A program made the position numbers and the translations under genes. A stretch of 64,000 nucleotides of DNA from Meghimatium bilineatum (Eukaryota > Mollusca > Gastropoda > Stylommatophora > Philomycidae): assembly GCA_034231615.1 (NCBI GenBank), contig CM067315.1, positions 9,509,915 through 9,573,914 of the forward strand, in the 5' to 3' direction. The notes under the pieces are model-generated. The model was not told the origin of the DNA, made no database searches, and saw nothing but the letters and a program-made list of their open reading frames with translations. Within the stretch, counting starts at the first letter, position 1. Every line of letters begins with the position of its first letter. Below are positions 38,601 to 41,952 of this stretch, piece after piece.

Positions 38601-41499
38601 GTTATAAACTTTTTATTTCCATTTTGTATAAAGTACAGTGAATCCTTGGTTTCCGTCTGTAATTCGTCTTGCACCAATCGGCGAAATTCGAAACCGACGA
38701 ATACCGATGCAATTATTTCCATATGAATCAATGTAAATCCAATTAATTCGTATCAAATTAAAAAAAAAAACTAAAAAAACTAAATAAAAAAATAACAACT
38801 TTCATTACTGTGAGCTTTTCAGTTAAAGAGTGCAGGGAGGTTTTTGAACTGTGGTGTGAACCCGGGATTACAGGCGTCTGCATCGGGGTTCTAGGCATAC
38901 GGCCACTCGATCCACTTTATTCATTCTAGGTACTCCAAAATGCATGTAAAAATACATTCTATGCAGTATATATATATATAATGTGTAACACTAATACAAG
39001 AAATTAATATAAAAGTCTATTGTCTGTCAATTCCACGACAAGCCTTCATGTGGACATCAGACGGGTAAAGAAAACAGAGAAGACCAAGAACAACGCCCAG
39101 AAGAACTTTTATGAATGAACTAAAATCAACAGGAATAAATGCACAAGACCTGCAATCATTGGCAACTGATCGACAGGCATGGAGAACTATGACATCCGCC
39201 CTATGTGCCAAACTTGGCAAAAGAGAAACTGACTGATTGTCTGTCCCCATGTGGATGATGGTCATAATGTCCACACGTGTCATTAAGCGTAGGGGTGGTG
39301 GAGTTTTAGTTGTCTATCCCAGGCCAGGTGTGATGCCTTGGTTGCGTTGAATCCGTATTTGTTTAATATTTTCTTGATGTTATCTATACATCTTTTTCTA
39401 GGTTTTCCTCCGGACTTGTATTCGGATCTTCTTATGTTATATGTTTCTGTTGGTAGTTGGTTATGAGTCATTCTCATAAGGTGTCTAAACCGTTTAATTT
39501 GTTGTTTCTCGATTTATTTTGTGCATGCTATTAAACCGATTCTTCTCCTGATTTTATCATTGATCAGTTTGTTCTAATTTGGTCATTCTTTCGGCTTTTC
39601 TCAGACATTTCATCTCACATGCAGGTTTTCTCTGCTGGGCTGCTGTCCGCGCCCATGTCCGCGCCCATGTCTGGCAGTGATATCAGATTGTTGACATAAA
39701 ATACCGTTATTCATCTGTCTCGTGACTTCAATCTTGATCTTTGGGATAAAAGGATGAATATAAAAGACAAATGTAAAGAATAAATGAACATTTAGCAAGG
39801 AATTTACCTTGCCTCTTCTTGGTGTATGGAAGACGGCGAGGAGGGGAGAGAGTGGTACATATATAGTTTGGAAGAGAAATCGCCATCCATAAGAACCTTA
39901 GGTATCAAGCCAGTATCTGGGATCACTTACCTTCGTGGTCTTTTCGTACTAGGATCAGTTTTAGAACCGATGAAATCCGAGACACCCGAAGAAAAACCGA
40001 GAGTCAAATTTTTCGAGGAAAAAAGCGGCTAACACTAAAAAAAACGACGATAATCGAAATTAGCGAGAACCAAGGCTTCACGGTTCTTCATTACAACTCA
40101 ACGATTCGATGTGTTTTAAATTTCAATAATCTCAAGGCTTTGATTCAGTTGCCATTGTAAGGAATAATGGAGAATTTCATCAAAAGTTCAATTGATCTCA
40201 GTTGATCTATGTTTCTCTGTGGGTCCATGCAACTTTGGTCTGTAACCTTTAATCATCATCATGAGTTTCCTACTCGTCAAATCCATTGCAAGCAATGAAG
40301 CATTATCTTTGCAGTCACAAGCCATCTAATAACCTCTAGTAGTTTATCATTGCTGTCAGAACGATTTCCATCTATCCATCCATCCACCCATCTAATCTAA
40401 TCTAATCTAATCTAATCTAATCTAATCTAATCTAATCTAATCTAATCTAATCTAATCTAATCTAATCTAATCTAATCTAATCTAATCTAATCTAATCTAA
40501 TCTAATCTAATCTAATCTAATCTAATCTAATCTAATCTAATCTAATCTAATCTAATCTAATATTTAATCTAATCTAAACTAAACTAAACTAATCTAACCT
40601 AAGTCTAAGTCTAAGTCTAGGTCTGTCTAAGTCTAAGTCTGTCTAAGTCTGTGTCTCAGTCTCAACCTCAACCTTAATCTAATCTAATCTAATCTAATCT
40701 AATCTAATCTAATCTAATCTAATCTAATCTAATCTAATCTAATCTAATGTTTGAACTATTATGTAACTAAGGAAGCACCAGTCATCAGGTGCAGCACCGA
40801 CTGGCGTAGACGATCATGGATATCCATAACTCTCCATTTCCAGTATATTTAATCAGGATTTTTTTTTTACTCAACAGCAACTCGAGAAAAAACAATAATC
40901 AATTGTCAATGTTATTAAAATAACAATTTGTTATAAAATAATGGAATTCAAAGGCTTACCTTCACAGGCACACAGAAGCAGAGCAATGCAAAATCAGCAC
41001 ATGCCAAACTGGTCAAGAATATATTCGTGATTGACCTCAGCCTCCTATCCCTAGCCACGGCAACAATGACCAACAAATTTCCAACAAGTCCAACTATTAA
41101 AGTAAACCCATAGACGAACGACACAGGCAAAATCTCAAGAAGTGGCGGAGTCGTGTCCGCAGAATTGTAATCATAAAAATAATCATCAAAGTTTTCACCC
41201 TTGTAACCAACAGTTTTGTTCACAATTCCAATATTGCTGCCATCTATGATATCAAAATTGCTGCTGTTTTTATTAAGGCTGGTGTTATCACTTGAATCCG
41301 ATATAGACACGTTTTGAAGTGTCTGTGAGTTTGTACAGTGTTCGTAGTTACATACTGATTTCTGCTCTGAGATGAAATTCCGAGTTTTATGATCTAATTC
41401 CTGAACGGTTTCATAATATTCAGTTGTTGTGTAAATTTTTCTACTAGAATCGCGAGTCCCTGTGAAGAAATGTCTTCTGAGATTTGGAGAAGTTTTCAT
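5169..41499 (-). CDS. Class A (rhodopsin-like) GPCR, six-exon gene, neuropeptide-receptor type
   Basis: Plasma-membrane receptor expected to couple a ligand to heterotrimeric G proteins. The coding exons join as 41499-40960, 32696-32575, 28894-28771, 11753-11551, 8710-8572 and 5675-5169, with GT-AG at all five introns and phases 0, 2, 0, 2, 0. The total is 1635 nt, or 544 residues and a stop. Approximate layout: N-terminus 1-123 with sequons at N63, N72, N78 and N94; TM1 124-147 (GNLLVI); TM2 158-178 (LACAD); TM3 193-218 with C196; ER at 220-221; TM4 241-259; ECL2 C276; TM5 287-312; ICL3 313-376; TM6 377-399 (CWGP 391-394); TM7 417-439 (NPLVY 433-437); C453, C455 and C456 as possible palmitoylation sites. 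The general look is of the peptide-receptor beta group (QRFP, CCK and orexin-like). That placement is from memory of family motifs, and the ligand is unassigned. Introns measure about 8.3, 3.7, 17.0, 2.8 and 2.9 kb and are filled with repeats. Confidence 0.9.
5702..5871 (+). mobile_element. TIR element A, near-complete copy
   Basis: About 170 bp, starting ACAGTGAAATTTCGTTATAACA and ending GAGGGATTCCACTG: imperfect inverted termini beginning CAGTGGAAT. The form (CAGT ends, TA-rich flanks, no ORF) fits a non-autonomous pogo/Tigger-like element; that assignment is inferred from the ends. It lies in receptor intron 5. Confidence 0.8.
6205..6380. repeat. 16-bp array (AACGAATCTCTCACTT)
   Basis: About ten units with small changes, in intron 5. 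The following interval, 6380-6810, shows nothing I recognise. Confidence 0.9.
6810..6935 (-). repeat. Dispersed repeat R4 copy
   Basis: Reverse-complement copy of the R4 family: GGTCCATGGGCTCATGCCC and AATGCCATTAAATGGCATT are present. See 1788-1858 and 33020-33135. Confidence 0.7.
7603..7778 (-). mobile_element. TIR element A, near-complete copy
   Basis: Reverse orientation, bounded by CCGTGGAATCCCGTTATAGC and GCCGGATTCCACTGTA. It keeps the internal blocks of the 5702 copy. A second, partial copy (about 7795-7905, ending ATGCGCTATA) lies directly next to it. Confidence 0.8.
7968..8125 (-). mobile_element. Repeat R3 (SINE-like, GAAGAAGAAG tail), minus copy
   Basis: Its reverse complement matches the 3' half of R3: GTGACCCAATG, GAAATGCGCAGAC and the tail AAGAAGAAG. 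Complete relatives are at 16912-17192 and 25441-25712. Confidence 0.7.
8255..8480 (+). mobile_element. Repeat R3, degenerate plus copy
   Basis: Shares GACACAACGCATTTCCATTCTC, CTGGACTACATCCT and GAACGCTGAAGAAGAA with other R3 copies. It also holds a perfect short palindrome near 8409-8425 (AGTAGGACCATGGTCCTACT). It ends about 90 bp from receptor exon 5. Confidence 0.7.
8572..8710 (-). CDS. GPCR exon 5: third intracellular loop
   Basis: This 139-nt exon encodes the last base of codon 330 and residues 331-376. The acceptor TTGTCTCCAG gives G, completing Pro330. The frame then stays open for 46 codons and ends in ERIEKEKMK, the highly charged juxtamembrane end of ICL3. The donor is AAG|GTGTGT, phase 0, matching exon 6. 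The segment is hydrophilic (STTTYNGYANHRARF near its start) and contains many Arg, Lys and Glu. It is the only segment I found between 5.7 and 11.5 kb that has correct splice sites and both required phases. Confidence 0.85.
8935..9580 (-). pseudogene. LINE relic, RT C-terminal region
   Basis: The minus strand is open from 9580 to 9176: FVYLGSTLSQ, TKLDVYRAVVLPTLLY, then LNSFHLRCLRNLIGVRWQDR. After frameshifts it continues with KRLKDHLKSSLRHC, DPSS and DRPAWHTQITASITKFEKER down to about 8935. This is the usual tail of a non-LTR retrotransposon polyprotein. It lies in receptor intron 4 and is interrupted, so it is not functional. Confidence 0.82.
9585..10060 (+). pseudogene. LINE relic with terminal Cys-His motif
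   Basis: The frame changes near 9830. After that it reads NRLNSHLNRLRLVPSPLCPC, then GQEAQTTEHVLLDC and ends FIKKTGLAV before TAG. The CPCG-x5-T-x2-H-x4-C arrangement is typical of the C-terminus of LINEs that carry an RNase H domain (Jockey or CR1-like). It is a different clade from the GHxxRHD relics around it and abuts the opposed relic at 8935-9580. Confidence 0.75.
10318..10465 (-). mobile_element. Repeat R3, partial minus copy
   Basis: Reverse complement of the R3 3' part: TTCTTCTTCAGCGGTCATTC, CTCCTGCTGG, TAGTCCAGAGAATGG and GCGTTGTGTCGCC. Confidence 0.7.
10567..10755 (-). mobile_element. TIR element A, near-complete copy
   Basis: Bounded by GAATCCCTCTATAGCGC and TTGTTATAACGGGATTATACTGTA, with the internal blocks in reverse orientation. 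The next 350 bp (10760-11110) contain an unrecognised 111-codon ORF that I do not count as a gene. Confidence 0.8.
11114..11278 (+). mobile_element. TIR element A, degraded copy
   Basis: Starts CAGAAAAATCCCGTTATAA and keeps CATGTAATAACAGAAATTCGC. Its right end is eroded. It lies between exon 4 and the copy at 10567. Confidence 0.65.
11551..11753 (-). CDS. GPCR exon 4: ECL2 and TM5
   Basis: This 203-nt exon encodes residues 263-329 and two bases of codon 330. ECL2 contains AYWC, whose C276 should form the disulfide with TM3 C196. TM5 follows (VYMLVLLFLVPVGVMVVSY, with the conserved proline and a tyrosine), then the start of ICL3, with basic residues (RCTRFRRQ). The acceptor is TTGTCCACAG. The donor is ACTCC|GTAAGT, phase 2, which requires a downstream ICL3 exon rather than direct joining to the TM6 exon; direct joining would create a stop. 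Confidence 0.92.
11790..13745. repeat. 39-bp satellite grown from TIR element A
   Basis: The main unit is ACTTGGTCCAGACTGACGAAATATTTATGTAATACAGTC, about 43 copies from 12066. Before it (11790-12065) are longer 60-70 bp units that still contain ATTATAACAACATC, matching the left end of element A. The right half of element A follows the array at 13780-13925. Variant units recur every 390 bp (GAACTATTT at about 12089 and 12480; ATATGTATG at about 12447 and 12837), a ten-unit higher-order duplication. Because 39 is 13 codons, a 584-codon plus-strand frame and a 416-codon minus-strand frame stay open; neither looks like a protein. Confidence 0.95.
13780..13925 (+). mobile_element. TIR element A, remainder flanking the 39-bp satellite
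   Basis: Reads TTGGTTCAGACCGACGAAATATGTATGTAATAACAG and on through ATGCGCTATAGCGAGATTCTACTG, the right end of element A. Together with 11790-12065 it brackets the satellite. Confidence 0.8.
14003..14508. repeat. 49-bp near-perfect minisatellite
   Basis: About ten copies of GAGAAATCCTTGATTGACTACGGTTAAGTTATAACCAGAACAGTGGATA, essentially without differences, in receptor intron 3. The identity implies very recent expansion or homogenisation. The interval 14510-15005 has a tRNA-like A-box (GTGGCGCAGTGGTTAAAGC, 14531) and nothing else I recognise. Confidence 0.95.
15005..15645 (+). pseudogene. LINE relic, RT C-terminal region
   Basis: An eroded start (YQYLGHIII) leads into an open frame from 15144: KMRIIKCYIYSILMYGSETW, DAFDVWVYRRTGRTSW, KEIKYFGHIKRHDTLL, GKRARGRQR and ITRWTDYSLAE. 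The ORF closes at 15641. It lacks the RT palm, so it is a 5'-truncated dead copy. Confidence 0.82.
15783..16008 (+). mobile_element. Repeat R3, truncated plus copy
   Basis: Starts CCCGTGTGTTGTCGGGGCC and keeps CATGCATGTCGTAAAGGCGAC, GCCATGTTGAATTCGG and GACACAACGCATTC, then breaks into a tandem array. Confidence 0.8.
16008..16165. repeat. Degenerate 16-bp array (ATGGTCATACGAAGGA)
   Basis: About ten units of ATGGTCATACGAAGGA / ATTGTCATAAGAAAGA, following directly on the broken end of the R3 copy. Confidence 0.85.
16188..16680. mobile_element. About 490-bp inverted-ended element with hammerhead-like motifs
   Basis: The left end GTTACCAATATTTAGAAAC and the right end CTACAAATATTGGTTAC are inverted copies. 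About 50 bp inside each is a hammerhead-like motif in opposite orientation: minus strand 16274-16247 (CTGATGA ... GAAACGTCGTC) and plus strand 16602-16628 (TTATGAA, GACT-TTT-AGTC stem, AAAACGTCGTC). The middle is AT-rich with no ORF. Such motifs are known in Penelope-like retroelements; that identity is inferred. Confidence 0.6.
16912..17192 (+). mobile_element. Repeat R3, near-complete plus copy
   Basis: About 280 bp: CCTGTGTGTTTGCCGGGCCCG, GAAAGGGGAACAAAG, CCACGCATGTCGTAAAAGGCG, GATGGAGTTGGCTGTCCCA, GCCATGCTGAAGTCGGATG, TTCTCCGGACTACATCCTG, then GAACGCAGAAGAAGAAG. High copy number and a fixed AAG-rich 3' tail suggest a SINE-like retroposon. No clear tRNA head was seen. The interval 17195-17865 shows nothing I recognise. 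Confidence 0.85.
17868..18063 (+). mobile_element. tRNA-derived SINE, family 1
   Basis: Head GGATCCGTGACGAAGTGGTG and B-box-like AGGTTCAAAAACCGCC; body with CAGAAAGCAATAGCAA, ending GTCCTGAATATTATATGATACC. The 20/22-bp array begins exactly at its 3' end. Confidence 0.75.
18064..19795. repeat. 20/22-bp satellite (TCTCACTATCCTAACCAATC)
   Basis: About 80 units of TCTCACTATCCTAACCAATC, with a frequent extra TC making 22 bp. Variants (TCTAACTATCC, CTATCCCAACC, CCAAACTC) recur at intervals, pointing to larger duplicated blocks. It lies in intron 3. After it, 19800-20100 shows nothing I recognise. Confidence 0.95.
20100..20440. repeat. Degenerate repeat around CAGTGAAGTGTACTT
   Basis: Eight or so diverged units of CAGTGAAGTGTACTTAG and ACATTAGACAT, spaced about 40-50 bp apart. 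Old compared with neighbouring arrays. Confidence 0.7.
20445..20645 (-). pseudogene. LINE 3' end with GATA tail
   Basis: The minus strand reads RRPSPDNSSTPDAARQTRHT then YR-stop and a (GATA)n tail (ATAGATAGATAGA). The copy at 55985-56130 preserves the same reading frame (PSPENSSTPDAARQTR) and tail. Conserved coding plus a simple tail at the same point indicates a retrotransposon ORF end; its clade is not recognised. Confidence 0.65.
20985..21275. repeat. 58-bp minisatellite
   Basis: Four good units of GGAACTAGACATGCTAGTCA ... CTTGTTGGTTACTCAGAA, then two shortened units. In intron 3. The following 21280-21780 is richer in GC and has an LTR-like look, but I found no paired repeat. Confidence 0.92.
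21850..22105 (+). mobile_element. Dispersed repeat R6 with hammerhead-like motif
   Basis: About 250 bp shared with 28015-28240, from TTGTGATAAT and GTCGTCTTTT through to AACCTGTGTTTTACGTAAGT. It contains TTGATAAAGACCTTTTGGTT followed by GAAACGTT (21920-21944): a GACC-TTTT-GGTT stem between a CTGATGA-like box and GAAAC. A 25-bp segment (CTTGTGTGCGCATCATTACC) is duplicated inside this copy only. Confidence 0.7.
22385..22450 (-). mobile_element. tRNA-like SINE head
   Basis: The minus strand reads GGGAGTCGCGTAGCGCAGTG then GTTAGCACACTGGC: an A-box-like start with no clean B box in the next 60 bp. Probably a decayed SINE rather than a tRNA gene. Confidence 0.5.
22890..23070 (+). pseudogene. LINE relic, extreme C-terminal fragment
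   Basis: The plus strand encodes RKAGGQKKRFKDSLKSSLK, then DICAWESLVQDRTA, a stop, and RMGALAAEILFAQYK. This is the QKKRFKDxLKxSLK ... WExLAQDR tail familiar from LINE polyproteins. The rest of 22455-23360 shows nothing I recognise. Confidence 0.7.
23365..23945 (+). pseudogene. LINE relic, RT C-terminal region
   Basis: Frame one runs to 23678: INARCNKVCQIIGQLTPLL, ETKRALFNTIFLPTLCY, CQTWTLDS, INTTEMKCVRRMIGVSLREK. A frameshift near 23665 moves it to RNEALRKQLGI, VKWYGHITRQKEQSI, RRSIGRPRKRWIDSVLETLG and TLTLPSTPKGT-stop. The order is right for a LINE C-terminus with one disabling frameshift. The following 23945-24695 shows nothing I recognise. Confidence 0.82.
24695..25165 (-). pseudogene. 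LINE relic, RT C-terminal region
   Basis: A 153-codon minus-strand frame: MKIKLYRSMVLFVVLYGCES, WTLTADMERRLQAFEYKCYR, RILRISYREHKTN, RKLAWFGHVCRHDSLSKTIL, GRSRGGQIKTWTDNIKEWTG and LCAEASNVVPLRP-stop. Better preserved than its neighbours, but the RT palm is missing. Confidence 0.85.
25441..25712 (+). mobile_element. Repeat R3, near-complete plus copy
   Basis: CCGTGTGTTGCCGGGACCCG through GCATGTCGTAAAAGGCGAC, GCCATGCTGAAGCCGGATG and CTGCAGGATTT to GAACGCAGAAGAAGAAG. Closest in sequence to the copies at 16912 and 52392. Confidence 0.88.
25773..25941 (+). mobile_element. TIR element A, near-complete copy
   Basis: TTCCCATTATAACAACTTGG at the left, GACGGATTCCACTGTA at the right, and the internal TATGTAATAGCAGGCATTCGC between. 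About 169 bp, in intron 3. Confidence 0.8.
26205..26402 (+). mobile_element. tRNA-derived SINE, family 1
   Basis: CTCTGTGGTGGCGTGGTGCA (A-box-like) and CTGAGTTCAAATCCCGC (B-box-like) head the element. Its body matches the copy at 2657, including TTATATTGCCTAGAA and the end GTCCTGAATAGGATATGCTAC. The following 26405-27090, apart from a (TA)n near 26469-26485, shows nothing I recognise. Confidence 0.8.
27090..27650 (+). pseudogene. Two adjacent LINE 3' fragments
   Basis: The first (27150-27290) reads RWFSHLMRKEPTQPLL and RPRTRRVETIKEISKRHGL. The second (27375-27650) reads RWNYIGQVLRID, then in another frame RGKRKRGRPKETLGRTITRE, LKQIAMKRETWKSMTSTLCA, FGPRGITN-stop and an (AACT)n tail. The second belongs to the same family as 47770-48530. 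Both are truncated and shifted. Confidence 0.75.
27915..28012. repeat. 20-bp array (CAAACAAGTGCTCGACGGGG)
   Basis: About five near-identical units, ending at the start of the R6 copy at 28015. Confidence 0.92.
28015..28240 (+). mobile_element. Dispersed repeat R6 with hammerhead-like motif
   Basis: Second copy of R6 (see 21850-22105). The motif at 28068-28093 is TTGATAAAGACCTTTTGGTT then GAAACGTT, identical in the stem. The copy ends with AACCTGTGTTTTACGTAAGTC. Confidence 0.7.
28270..28430. repeat. About 29-bp array (AACAAGGGCGGCGCCTCATA)
   Basis: Five diverged units of AACAAGGGCGGCGCCTCATAAAACAATAT with variable spacers. The following sequence up to exon 3 (28430-28770) shares CTTCAAAAGAGA and TGTGGACTAATCGG-type words with 33418-33500 and is probably an old dispersed repeat. 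Confidence 0.8.
28771..28894 (-). CDS. GPCR exon 3: ICL2 and TM4
   Basis: This 124-nt exon encodes the last base of codon 221 and residues 222-262. It begins NIAILSPLRSKR, the usual second-loop context after the E/DR motif, but with Asn where Tyr is normal. TM4 follows, with the conserved tryptophan (VILLWTGSVV) and a proline (LSLPIL). The acceptor is TTTCAG at 28897-28895, and the donor is CAG|GTACGA after Gln262, phase 0. A 33-bp satellite begins only about 40 bp upstream of the acceptor. Confidence 0.92.
28935..29672. repeat. 33-bp satellite abutting receptor exon 3
   Basis: About 20 units of AACATTGATAGTGCATTAGTTAATCTTGTTAG, diverged at both ends and nearly identical in the centre (GATAGT / GATGGT variants). 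At 33 bp (11 codons) it keeps both strands open for about 200 codons, but this is an artefact. It begins about 40 bp from the exon 3 acceptor. Confidence 0.95.
29795..32105. repeat. 80/51-bp composite satellite with 211-bp higher-order unit
   Basis: An 80-bp unit (AAGGATATCAGTTGTTATTC ... TTTATAAGAACATT) alternates with a 51-bp version that begins AATTACATCAATTATTATTC. The order 80-80-51 repeats every 211 bp through most of 2.3 kb; edge units carry CAAGCAAATGCAATC instead of CAAGTAATACAATC. It fills most of receptor intron 2. Confidence 0.95.
32132..32412 (+). mobile_element. Repeat R3, diverged plus copy next to exon 2
   Basis: GCCCGTGCGTTGACAGGGTTC, GGGGGAACAAAGAATAGCAA, GCGACTAACAAGG, CTGAAGTCGGATGTGTTAGG and a tail AATTTGGGATTGAAAGAAGAAG correspond to R3 blocks in order. 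Its tail became part of the 37-bp array that copies the exon 2 donor. Confidence 0.8.
32398..32578. repeat. 37-bp minisatellite carrying the exon 2 splice donor
   Basis: Five tandem units of TTGGGATTGAAAGAAGAAGA plus CGAGGTGGACCTACCTC. The first part is the 3' tail of the R3 copy; the second is the first 17 or so bases of the receptor exon 2 donor region, reverse-complemented as GAGGTAGGTCCACCTCG. Each unit therefore has an AG|GTAGGT donor, with last exon base at 32575, 32538, 32501, 32464 or 32427. Confidence 0.93.
32575..32696 (-). CDS. GPCR exon 2: ECL1 and TM3
   Basis: This 122-nt exon encodes residues 181-220 and two bases of codon 221. The acceptor is a T-rich tract ending TTCACAG. The protein reads CAAFFSFSWTFGLFLCK, with the WxFG of ECL1 and the conserved TM3 cysteine C196, then a hydrophobic TM3 ending SIE. 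The donor AG|GTAGGT leaves two bases that pair with the first A of exon 3 to make the arginine of ER-N. The exon was missed by simple ORF calling because its frame is short. The same donor sequence is repeated in tandem downstream at 32538, 32501, 32464 and 32427. Confidence 0.9.
32805..33005. repeat. About 35-bp array (ATAGTAATGTAGTGTGGATTAG)
   Basis: Six units of GATAGTAATGTAGTGTGGATTAGTAAAACTATGGA, diverged toward the left. In intron 1. Confidence 0.9.
33020..33135 (+). repeat. Dispersed repeat R4 copy
   Basis: AATGCCATTTTAATGGCATTGG, CATGAGCCCATGGACCGC and a long (AACC)n tail. The interval up to 33545 has (GCAA)n near 33220 and no gene. Confidence 0.7.
33545..33910 (-). pseudogene. LINE relic, C-terminal region
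   Basis: The minus strand reads VKWFGHLMRMKPNQIPIRAF, then PGRKAKGRLRK and WIKNLKIA; a shift follows with LNKQGLIATTATHLALERQL. It matches the relics at 39285-39640 and 27090-27290. Confidence 0.75.
34060..34412 (+). pseudogene. LINE relic, C-terminal region
   Basis: WMSFEMKCYRRVLNIPWAAR, a frameshift near 34200, then GHVKRHDITERVFLEGLK, GKGRPRRRWTRDIQKCMNMS and FRRFIRKTTFWKE-stop. The ending FIxKTTFWKE is shared with 58588-59735 and 62247-62490, so these are one family. It faces the opposite-strand relic at 33545-33910. Confidence 0.8.
35095..35395. repeat. About 36-bp array (GAATGAGATCTGACTCTGC)
   Basis: Alternating GAATGAGATCTGACTCTGC and GAATGAGTTCTGACTCCAC half-units, about eight repeats, some lacking CTCCAC. 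The stretch 34412-35095 before it shows nothing I recognise. Confidence 0.92.
35560..35725. mobile_element. Inverted-ended element with two hammerhead-like motifs
   Basis: The left part (35563-35625) and right part (35645-35720) are roughly inverted copies. Plus-strand motif at 35662-35687: ATGATAAAGGCCTTTGATC followed by GAAACGTC. Minus-strand motif near 35610-35592: AGTCGAAACGTCGAC. The layout matches 16188-16680 but is much shorter. Confidence 0.55.
35775..36085 (+). pseudogene. Decayed LINE fragment
   Basis: Broken frames read LMYESEYWPI and then VLKEVNLKREPLIRIRRQSK and SGRGRQREKMLEYF, which resemble the YGSExW and GRGRQR blocks of the relic at 15005-15645. Many stops. Confidence 0.45.
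36175..36725. repeat. 57-bp degenerate minisatellite
   Basis: About nine units around GATAGCACACGAGACAGAAC and AGGCTGTCCATGATAACCATTG. Unit length near 57 bp keeps a 182-codon minus-strand frame with a 19-residue period, which is an artefact. The following 36725-37230 shows nothing I recognise. Confidence 0.9.
37225..37445 (+). mobile_element. LINE fragment joined to a hammerhead-like motif
   Basis: 37232-37405 has broken LINE-like reading (VHRIIKCLKVLS, KLKMRMNEIIHLIYSNVWL). Then CTTTGATAAAGGCCTTTTGGTC and GAAACGTTG at 37410-37440 form a clean GGCC-TTTT-GGTC stem between a CTGATGA-like box and GAAAC. Confidence 0.5.
37598..37990. repeat. Dispersed repeat R5
   Basis: Shares ordered blocks with 41945-42230: CATAATCCCT, TTTTGACAGCACATAGCCTT, CCTGACAAAAG, GGCATGG, GGAGGCATTACAGTG and TCATTCTTCTTCCAGATCTG. 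No ORF is conserved between the copies. The stretch 37990-38635 after it shows nothing I recognise. Confidence 0.7.
39017..39240 (+). pseudogene. LINE relic, extreme 3' end
   Basis: TELKSTGINAQDLQSLATDR and QAWRTMTSALCAKLGKRETD-stop correspond to LKDLASQRQKWKAMVSALCA in the copy at 47770-48530. The frame shifts once. Confidence 0.7.
39285..39640 (-). pseudogene. LINE relic, C-terminal region
   Basis: The minus strand reads IKRFRHLMRMTHNQLPTETY, then GGKPRKRCIDNIKKILNKYG and ATKASHLAWDRQLKLHHPYA-stop. Same family as 33545-33910; it lies tail-to-tail with 39017-39240. Confidence 0.75.
40386..40765. repeat. (TCTAA)n pentanucleotide blocks
   Basis: Two pure blocks, 40390-40560 (about 34 units) and 40676-40748 (about 14 units), flank a variant-rich centre (AAACT, AAGTCTAAGTCTGTC). 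In intron 1, about 200 bp beyond the exon 1 donor. Confidence 0.97.
40960..41499 (-). CDS. GPCR exon 1: N-terminus, TM1, TM2
   Basis: This exon encodes residues 1-180. The start ATG is at 41499-41497; an in-frame TAA lies 3 nt upstream (41505-41503), so no longer start is possible without another exon. There is no obvious signal peptide, which is usual for class A receptors. The tail is rich in Ser, Thr, Asn and acidic Tyr runs (DDYFYDY) and has four N-x-S/T sequons. TM1 carries GNLLVI and TM2 carries SLACAD. The exon ends in CVPVK with AAG followed by GTAAGC, phase 0. A 5' UTR exon may exist but is not identified. Confidence 0.92.
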
Positions 41500-41502
41500 G
41501 AC

Positions 41503-41523
41503 TTATGACGAGTGTCTCAGCAT
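41503..41523 (-). promoter_or_regulatory. Short upstream ORF in the receptor leader
   Basis: ATG CTG AGA CAC TCG TCA TAA lies in the same frame as the receptor and stops 3 nt before its ATG. If the transcript covers this segment, it is a six-codon uORF that could reduce main-ORF initiation or require reinitiation. Further upstream (41535-41640) a sequence around CAACAATGTTCATCTCCAATC is partly repeated, which adds more upstream ATGs. Transcription start is not known. Confidence 0.4.
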
Positions 41524-41779
41524 TGTTGCTGGTTTCACCGAGAGATGATTGGAAATGAACATTGTTGGTGGTTCAACGTGAGAGGATTGGAGATGAACAT
41601 TGTTGGTGGTCGTTCAACGAGAGATGAGAAAAGTGATGCTAGTTAAATGTTCAGGGATGAAATGTGTACAGTAAAGCTTGGGAATCCTGTTTAATAAACG
41701 GAAAGGTAAATAGTTATTGGTTACTGTGTTGAAGATTGACGTATATGTAGAATACATGGTTTTGAGTAAATATGTGCAT

Positions 41780-41952
41780 ATGATGGTGATGATAATGAAG
41801 ATGATGATAAAGATGATAAAGATGATATAGAAGATGATGATGATGATGGTGATGATGATGGTGATGATAAAGAAGATGATGATGATGATAAAGAAGATGA
41901 TGATGAAGGTGAAAATGATGATGATGAAGGTGAAGATGATGATGATGACATA
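41780..41952. repeat. (ATG)n/(GAT)n trinucleotide tract
   Basis: Mostly GATGATGAT with interruptions AAAGATGAT and GGTGAAGAT. It lies about 280 bp upstream of the receptor ATG, so it may be in or near the promoter. On the minus strand it reads as a His- or Ser-rich frame, which is an artefact. Confidence 0.95.

Larger units (their letters stand above)
38635..40083. mobile_element. TIR element B (pogo-like ends), host for nested LINE relics
   Basis: The left end ACAGTGAATCCTTGGTTTCC and, inverted, the right end GGTTCTCGCTAATTTCG with ACCGTGAAGCCTTGG match as terminal inverted repeats. Inside, GACGAATACC and TCGAAATT blocks also mirror. No transposase domain was recognised. LINE relics at 39017-39240 and 39285-39640 lie within, so the real element may be a few hundred bp interrupted by insertions. 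At 38860-38925 the minus strand has a tRNA-like stretch (GATCGAGTGGCCGTATGC, GGGTTCACACC). Confidence 0.5.
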
